Made by a program: the position numbers and the translations under genes
Source of the DNA: Mangrovibacterium lignilyticum
GTDB lineage: Bacteria > Bacteroidota > Bacteroidia > Bacteroidales > Prolixibacteraceae
Assembly: GCF_010882175.1 (NCBI RefSeq)
Contig: NZ_WKLH01000003.1
Span: forward strand, 434,001-498,000
Length of the DNA: 64,000 bases
Direction of reading: 5' to 3'
Notes under the pieces: generated by a model
The model's database searches: none
What the model was told of the DNA's origin: nothing
Seen by the model: the letters and a program-made list of their open reading frames with translations, nothing else
Part shown: one piece after another, positions 8,857 to 17,998 of the stretch
How the letters are laid out: every line of letters starts with the position of its first letter
How positions within the stretch are numbered: the stretch's first letter is position 1

Positions 8857-9639
8857 ATGAGTACATTACAGGCCCTGATTTTGGGGTTCATTCAAGGATT
8901 AACCGAGTTTCTACCAGTTAGTTCCAGCGGTCATTTGGAGATTGGACATGCATTGTTAGGGGTACATGGGCATGATCATCTGCTTTTTGCGATGGTTGTT
9001 CACGGAGCCACGGTGCTCAGTACACTGGTGGTTTTTCGTAAGGATATTCTGGCTCTGTTTAAGGGCCTTTTCCAATTTAAATGGAATGAGGAAACGAAAT
9101 ATGTCACCTATTTGTTGGCTTCGTCAATTCCGATTGTCCTGCTTGGATTATTTTTCAGAGAGCAAATCGAGAACTTGTTTTCAGGCGATTTGTTTTTTGT
9201 TGGCTGTATGCTACTTATAACTGCCAGTTTGTTGGCATTCACTTATTTTTCAAAATCAAAAGGGAAACCCATTGGTCTACCTGATGCACTGATTATCGGT
9301 ATTGCTCAGGCCCTGGCGGTCATGCCGGGAATTTCACGCAGTGGAACAACCATTGCAACCGGTCTTATTTTGGGGAAGAAGAAGGATGAAGTTGCCCGCT
9401 TTTCATTCCTCATGGTTTTGATACCAATTTTAGGTGCCAATTTTCTCGACCTCATCAGTGGTGAAATAAGTTCAGGAGAGCAGGTTGGATTTGTTCCTTT
9501 GGCGGTTGGTTTTGTCGCGGCATTTTTATCCGGGTTGCTGGCTTGTAGTTGGATGATTAATATTGTGAAAAAAGGAAAGCTGATTTATTTCGCTGCTTAT
9601 TGTCTGATTGTCGGGTTAATTGCTATTTTTGCAGCCTGA
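8857..9639 (+). CDS. uppP: Undecaprenyl-diphosphatase UppP (BacA)
   Basis: This 260-residue integral membrane protein carries both BacA signatures: EFLPVSSSGH near residue 20 and MPGISRSGTT near residue 155. The enzyme dephosphorylates undecaprenyl diphosphate to regenerate the lipid carrier for peptidoglycan and surface polysaccharides, and it confers some bacitracin tolerance. It follows the DUF3098 gene by 3 bp and precedes truB by 51 bp, so it is likely in the same operon. It also serves the carrier lipid pool used by the polysaccharide cluster at the left end of the window. Confidence 0.95.
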   Translation: MSTLQALILGFIQGLTEFLPVSSSGHLEIGHALLGVHGHDHLLFAMVVHGATVLSTLVVFRKDILALFKGLFQFKWNEETKYVTYLLASSIPIVLLGLFFREQIENLFSGDLFFVGCMLLITASLLAFTYFSKSKGKPIGLPDALIIGIAQALAVMPGISRSGTTIATGLILGKKKDEVARFSFLMVLIPILGANFLDLISGEISSGEQVGFVPLAVGFVAAFLSGLLACSWMINIVKKGKLIYFAAYCLIVGLIAIFAA

Positions 9640-9690
9640 AAATTTGGCTTGGCCGGATTTTTGTTAATTCGATAATCAAAGCGCTTTTCC

Positions 9691-10404
9691 ATGGGGCAAG
9701 AACCCAAAAAATACGATTTTCAACAAGGCGAAATTTTATTGTTTGATAAGGAGTTGGATTGGACTTCTTTCGATTTGGTAAAAAAGGTCCGTAATAAGCT
9801 GACCAAGGCTATTGGTGTGAAGAAATTGAAGGTTGGACACGCCGGGACACTTGATCCTAAGGCAACAGGCCTGATGATTCTATGCACCGGTAAGGCAACC
9901 AAGAAGATTGAAAGTCTGCAAGCTGAAATCAAAGAATATGTTGCGACCTTGAAGTTAGGTGCGACAACACCATCATTCGATCTGGAAACAGAAGAAGATG
10001 CTACTTTCCCAACTGAGCACATCACATTGGATTTAATTCAGCAAGTTCTCAATGATTTCAAAGGAGAACAACTTCAGGTTCCACCACTTTTTAGTGCTGT
10101 TCGGGTCGAAGGTAAACGTGCTTACGAACACGCCCGCAAGGGTGAAGATGTAAAGTTGAACGCTAAGTTGATTCAATTCCACGAAATTGATGTTGTTGAG
10201 TTTGATGGAATACAGCTGGTGTTGCGCGTTGTTTGCAGTAAGGGAACTTACATTAGGGCGTTGGCACGCGATTTGGGAGAGGCGTTAAATTCAGGTGCTT
10301 ATTTAGTTGGTTTGAGACGCACTAAGATAGGTGATAATCAAGTTGATGAGGCCATGTCGATAGAGTGGTTCTTAGAAAATTTGAATCTTTTTGTAACAAA
10401 TTAG
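9691..10404 (+). CDS. truB: tRNA pseudouridine-55 synthase TruB
   Basis: This 237-residue protein has the TruB signature GHAGTLDPKATGLM near residue 50, which includes the catalytic aspartate, and KGTYIRALARDLG near residue 182, typical of the family. It isomerises U55 in the T-loop of tRNAs. The protein is slightly shorter than E. coli TruB and lacks an extended C-terminal PUA domain, as is common in Bacteroidota. It lies 92 bp upstream of queA, forming a small tRNA-modification group. Confidence 0.95.
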   Translation: MGQEPKKYDFQQGEILLFDKELDWTSFDLVKKVRNKLTKAIGVKKLKVGHAGTLDPKATGLMILCTGKATKKIESLQAEIKEYVATLKLGATTPSFDLETEEDATFPTEHITLDLIQQVLNDFKGEQLQVPPLFSAVRVEGKRAYEHARKGEDVKLNAKLIQFHEIDVVEFDGIQLVLRVVCSKGTYIRALARDLGEALNSGAYLVGLRRTKIGDNQVDEAMSIEWFLENLNLFVTN

Positions 10405-10496
10405 AAGTTGCCCCGTAAAAGGGACCTTCGGATTGTAGTGCGCCTTGTTATCCGGCTAACTACGCATAATATTGAAATATTCAGAAATAGATACGT

Positions 10497-11546
10497 ATGA
10501 AGTTATCCAAGTTTAAATTTGATTTACCAGAAGAATTAATTGCTTTGCATCCCGCTCAAAATCGCGATGAATCGCGTATGATGGTCGTTGATCGGAGTAC
10601 CAGAAAGATTGAGCACAAATTATTCAAAGATGTTACTGAATATTTTGATGATCAGGATGTAATGGTTTTTAATGATACGAAGGTATTTCCTGCTCGCCTG
10701 TATGGTAATAAGGAAAAAACCGGTGCTGAGATTGAAGTATTCTTACTAAGAGAATTGAACCGTGAACAGCGTTTGTGGGATGTTCTGGTAGATCCGGCTC
10801 GTAAAATCCGTATCGGCAATAAATTGTATTTCGGTGAAGATGATTTGTTGGTTGCCGAGGTAATTGATAATACGACATCAAGAGGGCGTACGCTTCGCTT
10901 TCTATTCGATGGCCCTTATGACGAATTCAAACAAACACTATACAGTTTAGGTCAAACGCCGCTTCCAAAGTTTATTCAGCGTCCCGTTCAGCCTGAAGAT
11001 AAAGATCGTTACCAGACTATTTTCGCGAAACACGAAGGTGCTGTTGCGGCTCCTACTGCTGGCTTGCATTTTAGTCGCGAGTTGATGAAGCGCCTGGAAA
11101 TTATAGGTGTAGATTTCAGTTTTGTGACTTTGCATGTTGGACTTGGAAATTTCCGCAGCGTTGATGTCGAAGATTTGACCAAGCATAAGATGGACTCGGA
11201 GCAGATTTGGATAACTGAAGAGGCTTGCGACATTGTTAACAAGGCGAAAACAAATAAAAGAAATGTGTGTGCCGTAGGAACTACGGTCATGCGTACACTT
11301 GAAACTTCGGTGTCTACTCAGGGGTTTCTGAAGCCATTCGAAGGATGGACGAATAAATTTATTTTCCCTCCTTACGAGTTTAGCGTGGCTAACCGCATGA
11401 TTACCAATTTCCATTTGCCATTGTCAACACTGATGATGATGGTTGCAGCTTTCGGTGGTTACGATTTGACCATGGAAGCCTATAAAGAGGCGATTAAAGA
11501 AGGTTATCGTTTCGGAACTTACGGCGATGCGATGTTGATTTTATAA
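10497..11546 (+). CDS. queA: S-adenosylmethionine:tRNA ribosyltransferase-isomerase QueA
   Basis: This 349-residue protein has the N-terminal [20 protein letters not shown] motif and the C-terminal stretch [20 protein letters not shown], both diagnostic of QueA. The [12 protein letters not shown] motif near residue 182 is also present. QueA transfers the ribosyl part of SAM to 7-aminomethyl-7-deazaguanine at the tRNA wobble position, forming epoxyqueuosine. Length is standard. A rho-independent terminator follows at 11570-11600, which ends this transcription unit. Confidence 0.96.
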   Translation: MKLSKFKFDLPEELIALHPAQNRDESRMMVVDRSTRKIEHKLFKDVTEYFDDQDVMVFNDTKVFPARLYGNKEKTGAEIEVFLLRELNREQRLWDVLVDPARKIRIGNKLYFGEDDLLVAEVIDNTTSRGRTLRFLFDGPYDEFKQTLYSLGQTPLPKFIQRPVQPEDKDRYQTIFAKHEGAVAAPTAGLHFSRELMKRLEIIGVDFSFVTLHVGLGNFRSVDVEDLTKHKMDSEQIWITEEACDIVNKAKTNKRNVCAVGTTVMRTLETSVSTQGFLKPFEGWTNKFIFPPYEFSVANRMITNFHLPLSTLMMMVAAFGGYDLTMEAYKEAIKEGYRFGTYGDAMLIL

Positions 11547-11569
11547 TTCGTGTTGATAAGATATTGTGA

Positions 11570-11600
11570 AGGCTGTCATATTTGGCAGCCTTTCTTTTTG
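11570..11600 (+). terminator. Rho-independent terminator after queA
   Basis: AGGCTGTC (11570-11577) pairs with GGCAGCCT (11584-11591) with one GU pair and a 6-nt loop, followed by TTCTTTTT. Confidence 0.8.
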
Positions 11601-11632
11601 ATTTCAATTTAGCGGCACTTAGGCTGAAATGT

Positions 11633-11640
11633 TATCTTTG
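11633..11640 (+). promoter_or_regulatory. -7 element of the rnhA promoter
   Basis: TATCTTTG matches TAnnTTTG and ends 15 bp before the ATG at 11656. It overlaps the upstream in-frame ATG at 11629, which argues that this ATG is not used. No clear TTG -33 box is seen. Confidence 0.55.
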
Positions 11641-11655
11641 CACGAAACAACTGAA

Positions 11656-12129
11656 ATGGCAACAGGACCCCAAATAACAATTTATACCGACGGTGCGGCA
11701 AAAGGAAATCCGGGACCCGGAGGTTATGGCGTAGTGCTTATGTCGGGCCAGTACTGGAAAGAGCTTTCCGGTGGTTTTGAGCTCACCACTAATAATCGTA
11801 TGGAGTTGCTAGCGGTCATTGTTGGTCTGGAGGCGTTGAAGGTTGAGAATAGCCAGGTGACAATCTATTCCGACTCGAAGTATGTTGTTGATGCCGTTGA
11901 GAAACGTTGGGTTTGGGATTGGGTGAAAAAGCGTTTTAAAGGAAAGAAGAATGCCGATTTGTGGCAGCGTTTCCTGAAAATTTACGACAAACACCAGGTG
12001 CGGTTTGTTTGGGTGAAGGGACACGCCAATATTCCCGGGAATGAGCGTTGTGATCAGTTAGCCGTCGAAGCTGCTACGTCTCCCGGACTTAAAAAGGACT
12101 TTGGATACCTGCAGGCACAAGGCAGTTAA
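11656..12129 (+). CDS. rnhA: Ribonuclease HI
   Basis: This 157-residue protein has the RNase H fold motifs IYTDGAAKGNPGPGGYG (first catalytic Asp), TNNRMELLA (catalytic Glu), IYSDSKYVVD (second Asp) and VKGHANIPGNERCDQLA (histidine and last Asp). All four catalytic carboxylates are present. It degrades the RNA strand of RNA-DNA hybrids. I take the ATG at 11656, because the frame's first ATG at 11629 overlaps a good -7 promoter element and the extra nine residues are not conserved-looking. It stands alone between the queA terminator and the waaA promoter. Confidence 0.95.
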   Translation: MATGPQITIYTDGAAKGNPGPGGYGVVLMSGQYWKELSGGFELTTNNRMELLAVIVGLEALKVENSQVTIYSDSKYVVDAVEKRWVWDWVKKRFKGKKNADLWQRFLKIYDKHQVRFVWVKGHANIPGNERCDQLAVEAATSPGLKKDFGYLQAQGS

Positions 12130-12168
12130 AACCTGATTTTACAATATTCTTCACACGAATCTAATTTG

Positions 12169-12176
12169 TACATTTG
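12169..12176 (+). promoter_or_regulatory. -7 element of the waaA promoter
   Basis: TACATTTG matches TAnnTTTG and lies 22 bp before the waaA ATG. A one-mismatch -33 box (TTC) is at 12147-12149 with the expected 19-bp spacing. Confidence 0.5.
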
Positions 12177-12198
12177 CTCCGCTTAAGCAAACTTATTC

Positions 12199-13434
12199 AT
12201 GAATTTACTATACCAGCTTGGAATTTATTTCTACCGTTTAGCTGCGGCTGTCGCTGCTCCTTTTAATGAAAAAGCGCGTTTTTTTCACCAAGGGCAAAAG
12301 CAGGTGTTTGCCTATTTAAAGGCGAGTTTTCCGACTAATTCAAAGGTGATTTGGGTGCATTGCGCTTCGTTGGGCGAGTTTGAGCAAGGGCGGCCGTTAA
12401 TTGAGGCTATTCGTAAGCAGCATGGAGACCGTAAAATTTTGTTGACTTTCTTTTCACCGTCAGGTTATGAGGTGCGAAAGAATTACGATCAAGCTGATTG
12501 GATTTGCTATTTGCCGGTTGATACTAAAATGAATGTATCCCGATTTCTGGATCTTATTCAACCCGAAATGGCCTTTTTCGTAAAATACGAGTTCTGGAAA
12601 AATTATATAGAAGAGCTTTCAAAGCGTTCAATCCCGTTGTATCTGGTTTCTGCGATTTTTCGTCCCGAGCATTTGTTTTTTAAGGAAGGTGTCAAGGCGA
12701 AATGGTATCGTAATGTATTGCGGGGAGTGGCTCATTTCTTTGTTCAGAACGCGCAGTCCGCAGAATTGCTACAGAAAGTTGGTTTGTCAAATTATACCAT
12801 CACGGGTGATACCCGTTTCGATCGGGTGGCAGAAATTGCAGCTAACCGCAAGGATCTTCCGTTGATTGAAAGGTTTAAAGGGAGTTCGCAATTATTAGTT
12901 GTTGGCAGTTCCTGGCAGCCTGACGAGGAGTTGCTTGTTTCTTATTTGGATCAGAACCCGGATGTGAAGATGGTTTTTGCCCCTCATGAAGTAAAGGAGA
13001 CCAATATAAAGCGCTTGATGAATCTGGTGGGTAGTAAGGTTGTTCGTTATACGCAGGCCGAAAGTGCTGATCCGGTAAACGCCCGCGTTCTAATAGTCGA
13101 TTGCATTGGAGTTCTTTCCAGTGTTTACGGGTATGCTGATGTTGCCTATATTGGCGGTGGTTTTGGTGTTGGTATTCACAATACGCTCGAAGCGGCTATT
13201 TATAATATCCCTGTTCTGTTTGGTCCCAATTATCTCCGTTTTCAGGAGGCTGTCGAGTTGGTCAATCGTAAACTCGCTTTCCCGGTTGCCAAAACGAACG
13301 AAGTCCATGCGAAATTGGGCGAGCTATTCAGTCAGCCAGACATGTTGAAACAGATTGCGAGTGGTTGTCGCCAATTTATGGGAGAGAATGTTGGTGCCAC
13401 GCAACAGGTTTTGGAAAAAGTTTTTAACAATTAG
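12199..13434 (+). CDS. waaA: 3-deoxy-D-manno-octulosonic acid transferase WaaA (GT30)
   Basis: This 411-residue protein has an N-terminal hydrophobic anchor followed by IWVHCASLGEFEQGRPLIE (about 50-70), the GT30 motif bearing the catalytic glutamate. VKYEFWKNYIEEL lies near residue 130, and GGGFGVGIHNTLEAAIY near residue 318 forms the nucleotide-sugar site. It transfers Kdo from CMP-Kdo to lipid IVA at the inner membrane, so the organism makes a Kdo-containing lipid A core. Kdo must therefore be activated in this cell, either by the KdsB-like protein at 1315-2043 or by a second KdsB elsewhere. Confidence 0.94.
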   Translation: MNLLYQLGIYFYRLAAAVAAPFNEKARFFHQGQKQVFAYLKASFPTNSKVIWVHCASLGEFEQGRPLIEAIRKQHGDRKILLTFFSPSGYEVRKNYDQADWICYLPVDTKMNVSRFLDLIQPEMAFFVKYEFWKNYIEELSKRSIPLYLVSAIFRPEHLFFKEGVKAKWYRNVLRGVAHFFVQNAQSAELLQKVGLSNYTITGDTRFDRVAEIAANRKDLPLIERFKGSSQLLVVGSSWQPDEELLVSYLDQNPDVKMVFAPHEVKETNIKRLMNLVGSKVVRYTQAESADPVNARVLIVDCIGVLSSVYGYADVAYIGGGFGVGIHNTLEAAIYNIPVLFGPNYLRFQEAVELVNRKLAFPVAKTNEVHAKLGELFSQPDMLKQIASGCRQFMGENVGATQQVLEKVFNN

Positions 13435-13759
13435 CTTTTTTCGCAACCCTTTTTTTGTTCATCTCGTAGCAGGTGTTTTTCCCCTCTAACCACTTCATTT
13501 TCTGTTAGCTTTTTCGTTTCTATCTTTTCTCGAAATTTCCGTTTTGGTAAACATTTAGTAATTATTAAAACTGTAGTTGGTTGTCTGTAAGATAATTAAC
13601 GCACAAACGTTGATAACTTTGTTGTTTTGTCGAAAATAAAGTATTCCTTTTTTTTAATCCAGGTGGTATCTTGCATGTAGCATTTCTGATGTGGAATAAG
13701 CTGGTTTCTCTCTTCTTAAACAACCAGTTATATGATTAACCGTTTTTAATTTTTGGTGT
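13435..13759 (+). other. 325-bp non-coding region upstream of the ribonucleotide reductase
   Basis: No credible gene is present. TAACTTTG at 13614-13621 fits the -7 consensus but lacks a -33 TTG at the right spacing. I looked for a cobalamin riboswitch B12 box and for paired NrdR boxes upstream of this B12-dependent enzyme and found neither. Confidence 0.5.
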
Positions 13760-16324
13760 ATGGCTTTTAAAAATGTGGTAACAGCGCCTCTAGTGGGCAA
13801 GGAGACTTTTTCTCAGGATGAAGCGTTTCAGGGAACGCTCAAGTATTTTAACGGCGATGATTTGGCTGCTCGTGTTTGGGTTAACAAATACGCTTTGAAA
13901 GATTCCTATGGTAATATCTATGAGCAAACACCGGACGATATGCACAAGCGTCTGGCGAAAGAGATTGCCCGAATCGAAAAAAAGTATGACAACCCAATGG
14001 GCGAACAGGAGATCTATCAACTGTTGAAAGACTTTAAGTACATTGTACCGCAAGGTGGTCCTATGACTGGTATTGGAAACGATTATCAGATTGCCTCCCT
14101 TTCTAATTGCTTTGTAGTTGGAAACGAAGGTAACTCTGATTCTTATGGCGGGATCATGAAAATTGATCAGGAACAAGTACAATTGATGAAGCGTCGCGGT
14201 GGTGTAGGTCACGATTTGTCGCATATCCGCCCCAAAGGCTCGCCTGTGAAAAACTCAGCGTTAACGTCAACCGGAATTGTACCGTTCATGGAACGTTATT
14301 CAAATTCGACACGTGAGGTTGCACAGGATGGACGTCGTGGAGCGTTGATGCTGTCTGTTTCAATTAAGCACCCCGATTCGGAAAAATTTATTGATGCGAA
14401 ACTGGAGCAAGGTAAGGTGACCGGGGCGAATGTATCTGTCAAAATTCATGACGATTTTATGAAGTCGGTTGAAAGCGGCGTTCCATACACGCAGCAGTAC
14501 CCGATTGATGCGCAAGTGCCTACCTATTCAAAAGATATTAATGCCAATGGCTTGTGGGAAAAGATCGTCCACAATGCCTGGAAATCGGCTGAGCCAGGAA
14601 TTTTGTTCTGGGATACGATTATTAAAGAATCAGTACCGGACTGTTACGATGATCTGGGATACAAAACAGTTTCGACAAACCCTTGTGGTGAAATTCCATT
14701 ATGTCCTTATGATAGTTGCCGTCTGATCGCTGTTAACTTGTTTTCTTACGTTGACAATCCTTTTACTGCTGAAGCAAAATTCAACTTTGATTTATTCAAG
14801 GAGCATGTGGCTTATGCACAGCGTATGATGGATGACATCATTGATCTGGAATTGGAAAAAATTGATGCTATTATTGGTAAGATCGATTCTGATCCGGAGG
14901 ACGAAGAAGTTAAACATACAGAACGTCGCTTGTGGGAGAAAATTCAAACGAAGGCGCGCGACGGTCGTCGTACCGGAGTTGGTATTACGGCAGAAGGAGA
15001 TATGCTGGCAGCTTTAGGATTGCGCTACGGAGCAGACGAAGCTACTGACTTCAGCGAAGAGATCCATAAAACACTGGCTATTGAAGCTTACCGTTCATCA
15101 GTAACTATGGCCAAAGAACGTGGTTCGTTTACAATCTACGATGCCGAGCGTGAGAAAAACAACCCGATGATCAACCGCATCCGCAAAGAAGATGAAGCTT
15201 TGTACCAGGACATGGTGAAGTATGGTCGTCGTAACATCGCTTTGCTGACCATTGCTCCTACCGGAACAACCAGTTTGATGACTCAGACGACTTCAGGTAT
15301 TGAGCCCGTATTTATGCCTGTTTACAAGCGTCGTCGTAAAGTGAATCCGAACGATAAAAATGTTCGTGTTGATTTTGTTGATGAAGTTGGCGATAGCTGG
15401 GAAGAATACATTGTGTTCCACCACAAATTCATCACCTGGATGAAGGCCAATGGAATTGATACGAGCAAGAATTATTCGGAAAAAGAACTGGACGATATCG
15501 TTAAGGAGTCACCTTACTATAAAGCTACTTCGAACGATGTAGACTGGATGAATAAAGTTCGCATGCAAGGACGTATTCAGAAATGGGTTGACCATTCCAT
15601 TAGTGTAACAATCAACCTGCCTGCTGATGCTGAGGAGGAATTGGTTGGAAAACTTTATTTCGAGGCTTGGAGAAGCGGATGTAAAGGTGTTACTGTTTAC
15701 CGCGATGGTTCCCGGTCGGGTGTGTTGCTTTCAAATAAAAAGGAAGTAAGTAAAGATGACGAATACAGCATGTTTTTCCCCACTAAACGTCCGGAAGAGT
15801 TAGATGCTGAAGTTGTACGCTTTCAAAATAATAAAGAAAAATGGGTTGCTTTCATCGGTTTAATTGATGATCTGCCTTATGAGATCTTTACCGGCTTGCA
15901 GGATGACGAAGATGGAATTTTACTTCCTCGTTCAGTGACACATGGTAAAATTATTAAGAGCCGCGATGAGCAAGGGAATTCACGTTACGACTTCCAATAC
16001 GCCAATAAACGTGGTTATAAAACAACCATCGAAGGATTGTCATACAAGTTTAACCCGGTATTCTGGAACTACGCCAAGCTAATTTCCGGAATCCTGCGTC
16101 ACGGTATGCCGATTCACAAAGTGGTTAATACAGTTACCAGTTTGCAATTGGACAACGATACCATCAATAGCTGGAAAGCCGGTGTGGCTCGTGCCCTGAA
16201 AAAATACATTCCGAACGGAACAGTTGCTGACGGAACGACCTGCGGCGAATGTGGTTCAAAGAATGTGATCTACCAGGAAGGATGTTTGACATGTCCTGAT
16301 TGCGGATCGTCGAAATGCGGATAA
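13760..16324 (+). CDS. nrdJ: Adenosylcobalamin-dependent (class II) ribonucleotide reductase
   Basis: This 854-residue protein reduces ribonucleotides to deoxyribonucleotides. SLSNCFVVG near residue 117 carries the first redox cysteine. STNPCGEIPLCPYDSC near residue 310 holds the expected thiyl-radical cysteine and active-site loop. LLTIAPTGTTSLM near residue 500 is the phosphate-binding region. The C-terminus has a CxxC-rich tail (CGECGS...CPDCGSSKCG), a probable zinc ribbon and redox tail. There is no adjacent nrdB, consistent with a cobalamin cofactor. The gene is monocistronic, with a promoter region upstream and a terminator at 16351-16384. It converges on the DUF4837 gene across the repeat array. 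Confidence 0.92.
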   Translation: MAFKNVVTAPLVGKETFSQDEAFQGTLKYFNGDDLAARVWVNKYALKDSYGNIYEQTPDDMHKRLAKEIARIEKKYDNPMGEQEIYQLLKDFKYIVPQGGPMTGIGNDYQIASLSNCFVVGNEGNSDSYGGIMKIDQEQVQLMKRRGGVGHDLSHIRPKGSPVKNSALTSTGIVPFMERYSNSTREVAQDGRRGALMLSVSIKHPDSEKFIDAKLEQGKVTGANVSVKIHDDFMKSVESGVPYTQQYPIDAQVPTYSKDINANGLWEKIVHNAWKSAEPGILFWDTIIKESVPDCYDDLGYKTVSTNPCGEIPLCPYDSCRLIAVNLFSYVDNPFTAEAKFNFDLFKEHVAYAQRMMDDIIDLELEKIDAIIGKIDSDPEDEEVKHTERRLWEKIQTKARDGRRTGVGITAEGDMLAALGLRYGADEATDFSEEIHKTLAIEAYRSSVTMAKERGSFTIYDAEREKNNPMINRIRKEDEALYQDMVKYGRRNIALLTIAPTGTTSLMTQTTSGIEPVFMPVYKRRRKVNPNDKNVRVDFVDEVGDSWEEYIVFHHKFITWMKANGIDTSKNYSEKELDDIVKESPYYKATSNDVDWMNKVRMQGRIQKWVDHSISVTINLPADAEEELVGKLYFEAWRSGCKGVTVYRDGSRSGVLLSNKKEVSKDDEYSMFFPTKRPEELDAEVVRFQNNKEKWVAFIGLIDDLPYEIFTGLQDDEDGILLPRSVTHGKIIKSRDEQGNSRYDFQYANKRGYKTTIEGLSYKFNPVFWNYAKLISGILRHGMPIHKVVNTVTSLQLDNDTINSWKAGVARALKKYIPNGTVADGTTCGECGSKNVIYQEGCLTCPDCGSSKCG

Positions 16325-16350
16325 TTAAGCGTTCGATTACCATACACAAG

Positions 16351-16384
16351 AGAGGCTGTCCCCAAAGGATGACCTCTTTTTTTT
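16351..16384 (+). terminator. Rho-independent terminator after nrdJ
   Basis: AGAGG (16351-16355) pairs with CCTCT (16373-16377), with further partial inner pairing, followed by eight T (16377-16384). The repeat array begins only a few bases beyond. Confidence 0.7.
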
Positions 16385-16389
16385 GCGGC

Positions 16390-16750
16390 CCTGTTGCTTC
16401 TCTCTCGGCCCTGTTGGTCGGACAGGTCGCCCTGTTGCTTTTTTCACGGTCCTGTTGCCGCGGCAGTGCGCCCTGTTGCTTTTTTCGGCCGTCCTGTTGT
16501 TGGGTGAACCATCCCTGTTCAAAAATCGGCCGCCCTGTCGGGTGGGGGGCTTCCCTGTTGGTTCGCCGGGGCGTCCTGTCGAACAGGGCGCTAAAAATTC
16601 CGACAGGGAGCACTGCCGCGGCAACAGGGAGCCAAATTTTCCGACAGGGCGGGTTTCCGGCTAACAGGGCGACAGCAAAACCGGCAGGACCGGGGCCTTG
16701 GTAGCAGGACGACAAAACAATCAACAGGGCGAAAAAAAGAACAGCAGGGA
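16390..16750. repeat. Two-armed 20-21-bp periodic array (10 direct CCTGT units, then 9 inverted units)
   Basis: CCTGT(T/C) cores start at 16390, 16410, 16431, 16451, 16472, 16493, 16514, 16534, 16554 and 16575, so spacing is always 20 or 21 bp. The complementary core (A/G)CAGG then starts at 16583, 16603, 16624, 16644, 16664, 16684, 16704, 16724 and 16744, spaced 20 or 21 bp. Between cores the sequence is diverged, but 16451-16469 and 16610-16628 are a perfect 19-nt inverted repeat. The whole region could fold as a long imperfect hairpin centred near 16540. Mixed 20/21 spacing breaks any reading frame, so it is not a coding repeat. It fills the gap between two convergent terminators. Confidence 0.85.
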
Positions 16751-16765
16751 GTCTTTCCCTGCTGT
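16730..16765 (-). terminator. Rho-independent terminator after the DUF4837 gene
   Basis: A perfect 10-bp stem (16741-16750 with 16756-16765) and a 5-nt loop read on the minus strand are followed by a T-rich run (TCTTTTTTT). The left stem contains the last unit of the array. Confidence 0.8.
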
Positions 16766-16841
16766 CGGCTATTCCAATTGACGCGTTGGTCAACCTTTTT
16801 CGTGTATATTTTACGCGTAAATTTCAGTATCGGCGGGCTGC

Positions 16842-17876
16842 TTAGTTGCCCATATTGATCTGGCTGTTGATCTTGTCATTCTTCGCCTGATCCGGAAGCA
16901 CAAGAGAATAAATCATCGCTTCTACTTGTCTCAGATAATTTCTTTTGTCGTAGCGCGGCGCATAAACAAATCCATCAGCAACGACCACCCGGTTGTTCGA
17001 AGCGTCCAAAACCGCTAAGCTAACGAAGGGGCCACCCATGAAATCATTTTCAACACGCCACAGTCCCCGAAGCTCGGCCGCATAATTTTTCTTAAAGTGA
17101 AACACATTAACTGTTGCAGGCACGCGGTGCTCAGTTGTCATATAGCTTCCGTTTGTTGGACCTTCGATATATTTTTTCAATACCGAGTCTCTTTTCGCCA
17201 ACAGGTAAGCTTCGGTGAAAGTACTGTCGGAAGTATACGGGAAAGCATAAACAGCGATGCCCTGCATAATCTCCGGGGTATCATAGCGCATCCAAATAAA
17301 GTCAGGGCCTTCATTGGCAACTTTAAAGCCAACCGGAATGGTCATTGCAACGTTAACATCTTTTTTGAGCGGTGCAATAACGGTCTTTTCATTGTATTTC
17401 GCGTAATTACCCATGGTGCGTTCCCGTTCTGCTTTCAGCAGGTAGGCCACAATTCGATCACCGTTTGATTTGAATACCTGTTCAAAGTCTTCACCCGATT
17501 TGGCCGAAATATTGATCACCGCCTGGGGCCATGCCCAAATATCCTTCTTAAACTCCACTTTTGCGGTGTCGATAGTCGGAGAGATACGCACATTAACAAT
17601 GTTGCGGCTTGTTTTGAAAATCTCTTTAAATGCTGAAGGAGGTACGCTGATGAGGTCGAAGATTGGTTCCTCCTGGGGAAGTGATATTTGCGGTTGAGCC
17701 AACGTTTTACGGATGCTCTCGCCCACATTTCCGTTCCAGGTTTCTTTGGGGATGACGACCACAACTTCTCCAGCTTTGCCGGTTACTTTTTTCCTTAGCT
17801 TGGTGTTATCACCACACGAACTTAATATCATACTAAAACTAAGGAATGCAAAGAAAATGAGGCTAATGCGTTTCAT
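16842..17876 (-). CDS. DUF4837 lipoprotein
   Basis: This 344-residue protein has a lipoprotein signal (basic start, hydrophobic stretch, lipobox LSSC near residue 20). The first part of the mature protein contains GKAGEVVVVIPKETW, and the sequence matches the Bacteroidota family DUF4837 as I recall it. No catalytic motif is recognised and the function is unknown; it is probably outer-membrane or periplasmic. Its own terminator lies at 16730-16765. It is separated by 122 bp from tatA, which has its own terminator, so it is probably transcribed independently. Confidence 0.75.
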   Translation of the reverse strand: MKRISLIFFAFLSFSMILSSCGDNTKLRKKVTGKAGEVVVVIPKETWNGNVGESIRKTLAQPQISLPQEEPIFDLISVPPSAFKEIFKTSRNIVNVRISPTIDTAKVEFKKDIWAWPQAVINISAKSGEDFEQVFKSNGDRIVAYLLKAERERTMGNYAKYNEKTVIAPLKKDVNVAMTIPVGFKVANEGPDFIWMRYDTPEIMQGIAVYAFPYTSDSTFTEAYLLAKRDSVLKKYIEGPTNGSYMTTEHRVPATVNVFHFKKNYAAELRGLWRVENDFMGGPFVSLAVLDASNNRVVVADGFVYAPRYDKRNYLRQVEAMIYSLVLPDQAKNDKINSQINMGN

Positions 17877-17949
17877 GTTGCTGAATTTTACGGATGTGTA
17901 AGAAGTCTTACAAAAATCTTACCAGAGTGATGAATTAGAAGGTTTTAAT

Positions 17950-17979
17950 AAAAAAATCCCGTCAGAAGAGTGACGGGAT
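17950..17979 (-). terminator. Terminator after tatA
   Basis: ATCCCGTCA (17956-17964) pairs perfectly with TGACGGGAT (17971-17979) over a 6-nt loop. On the minus strand the stem is followed by six T. Confidence 0.85.
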
Positions 17980-17998
17980 AGTACAAATATCGGTGTAT

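Noticed and set aside
11629-11655. Upstream ATG for rnhA
   Set aside because: It overlaps the TATCTTTG promoter element, and family alignment supports the ATG at 11656.
13435-13759. Cobalamin riboswitch upstream of the B12-dependent reductase
   Set aside because: No B12 box or matching stem arrangement could be found.
16390-16750. CRISPR array
   Set aside because: The conserved core is only 5-8 bp, units are 20-21 bp with no unique spacers, the orientation reverses halfway, and no cas genes are in the window.
16300-16793. Four overlapping open frames rich in TGRP/NRA or LLPR residues
   Set aside because: They are produced by the GC-rich array on both strands and overlap each other. None resembles a protein.
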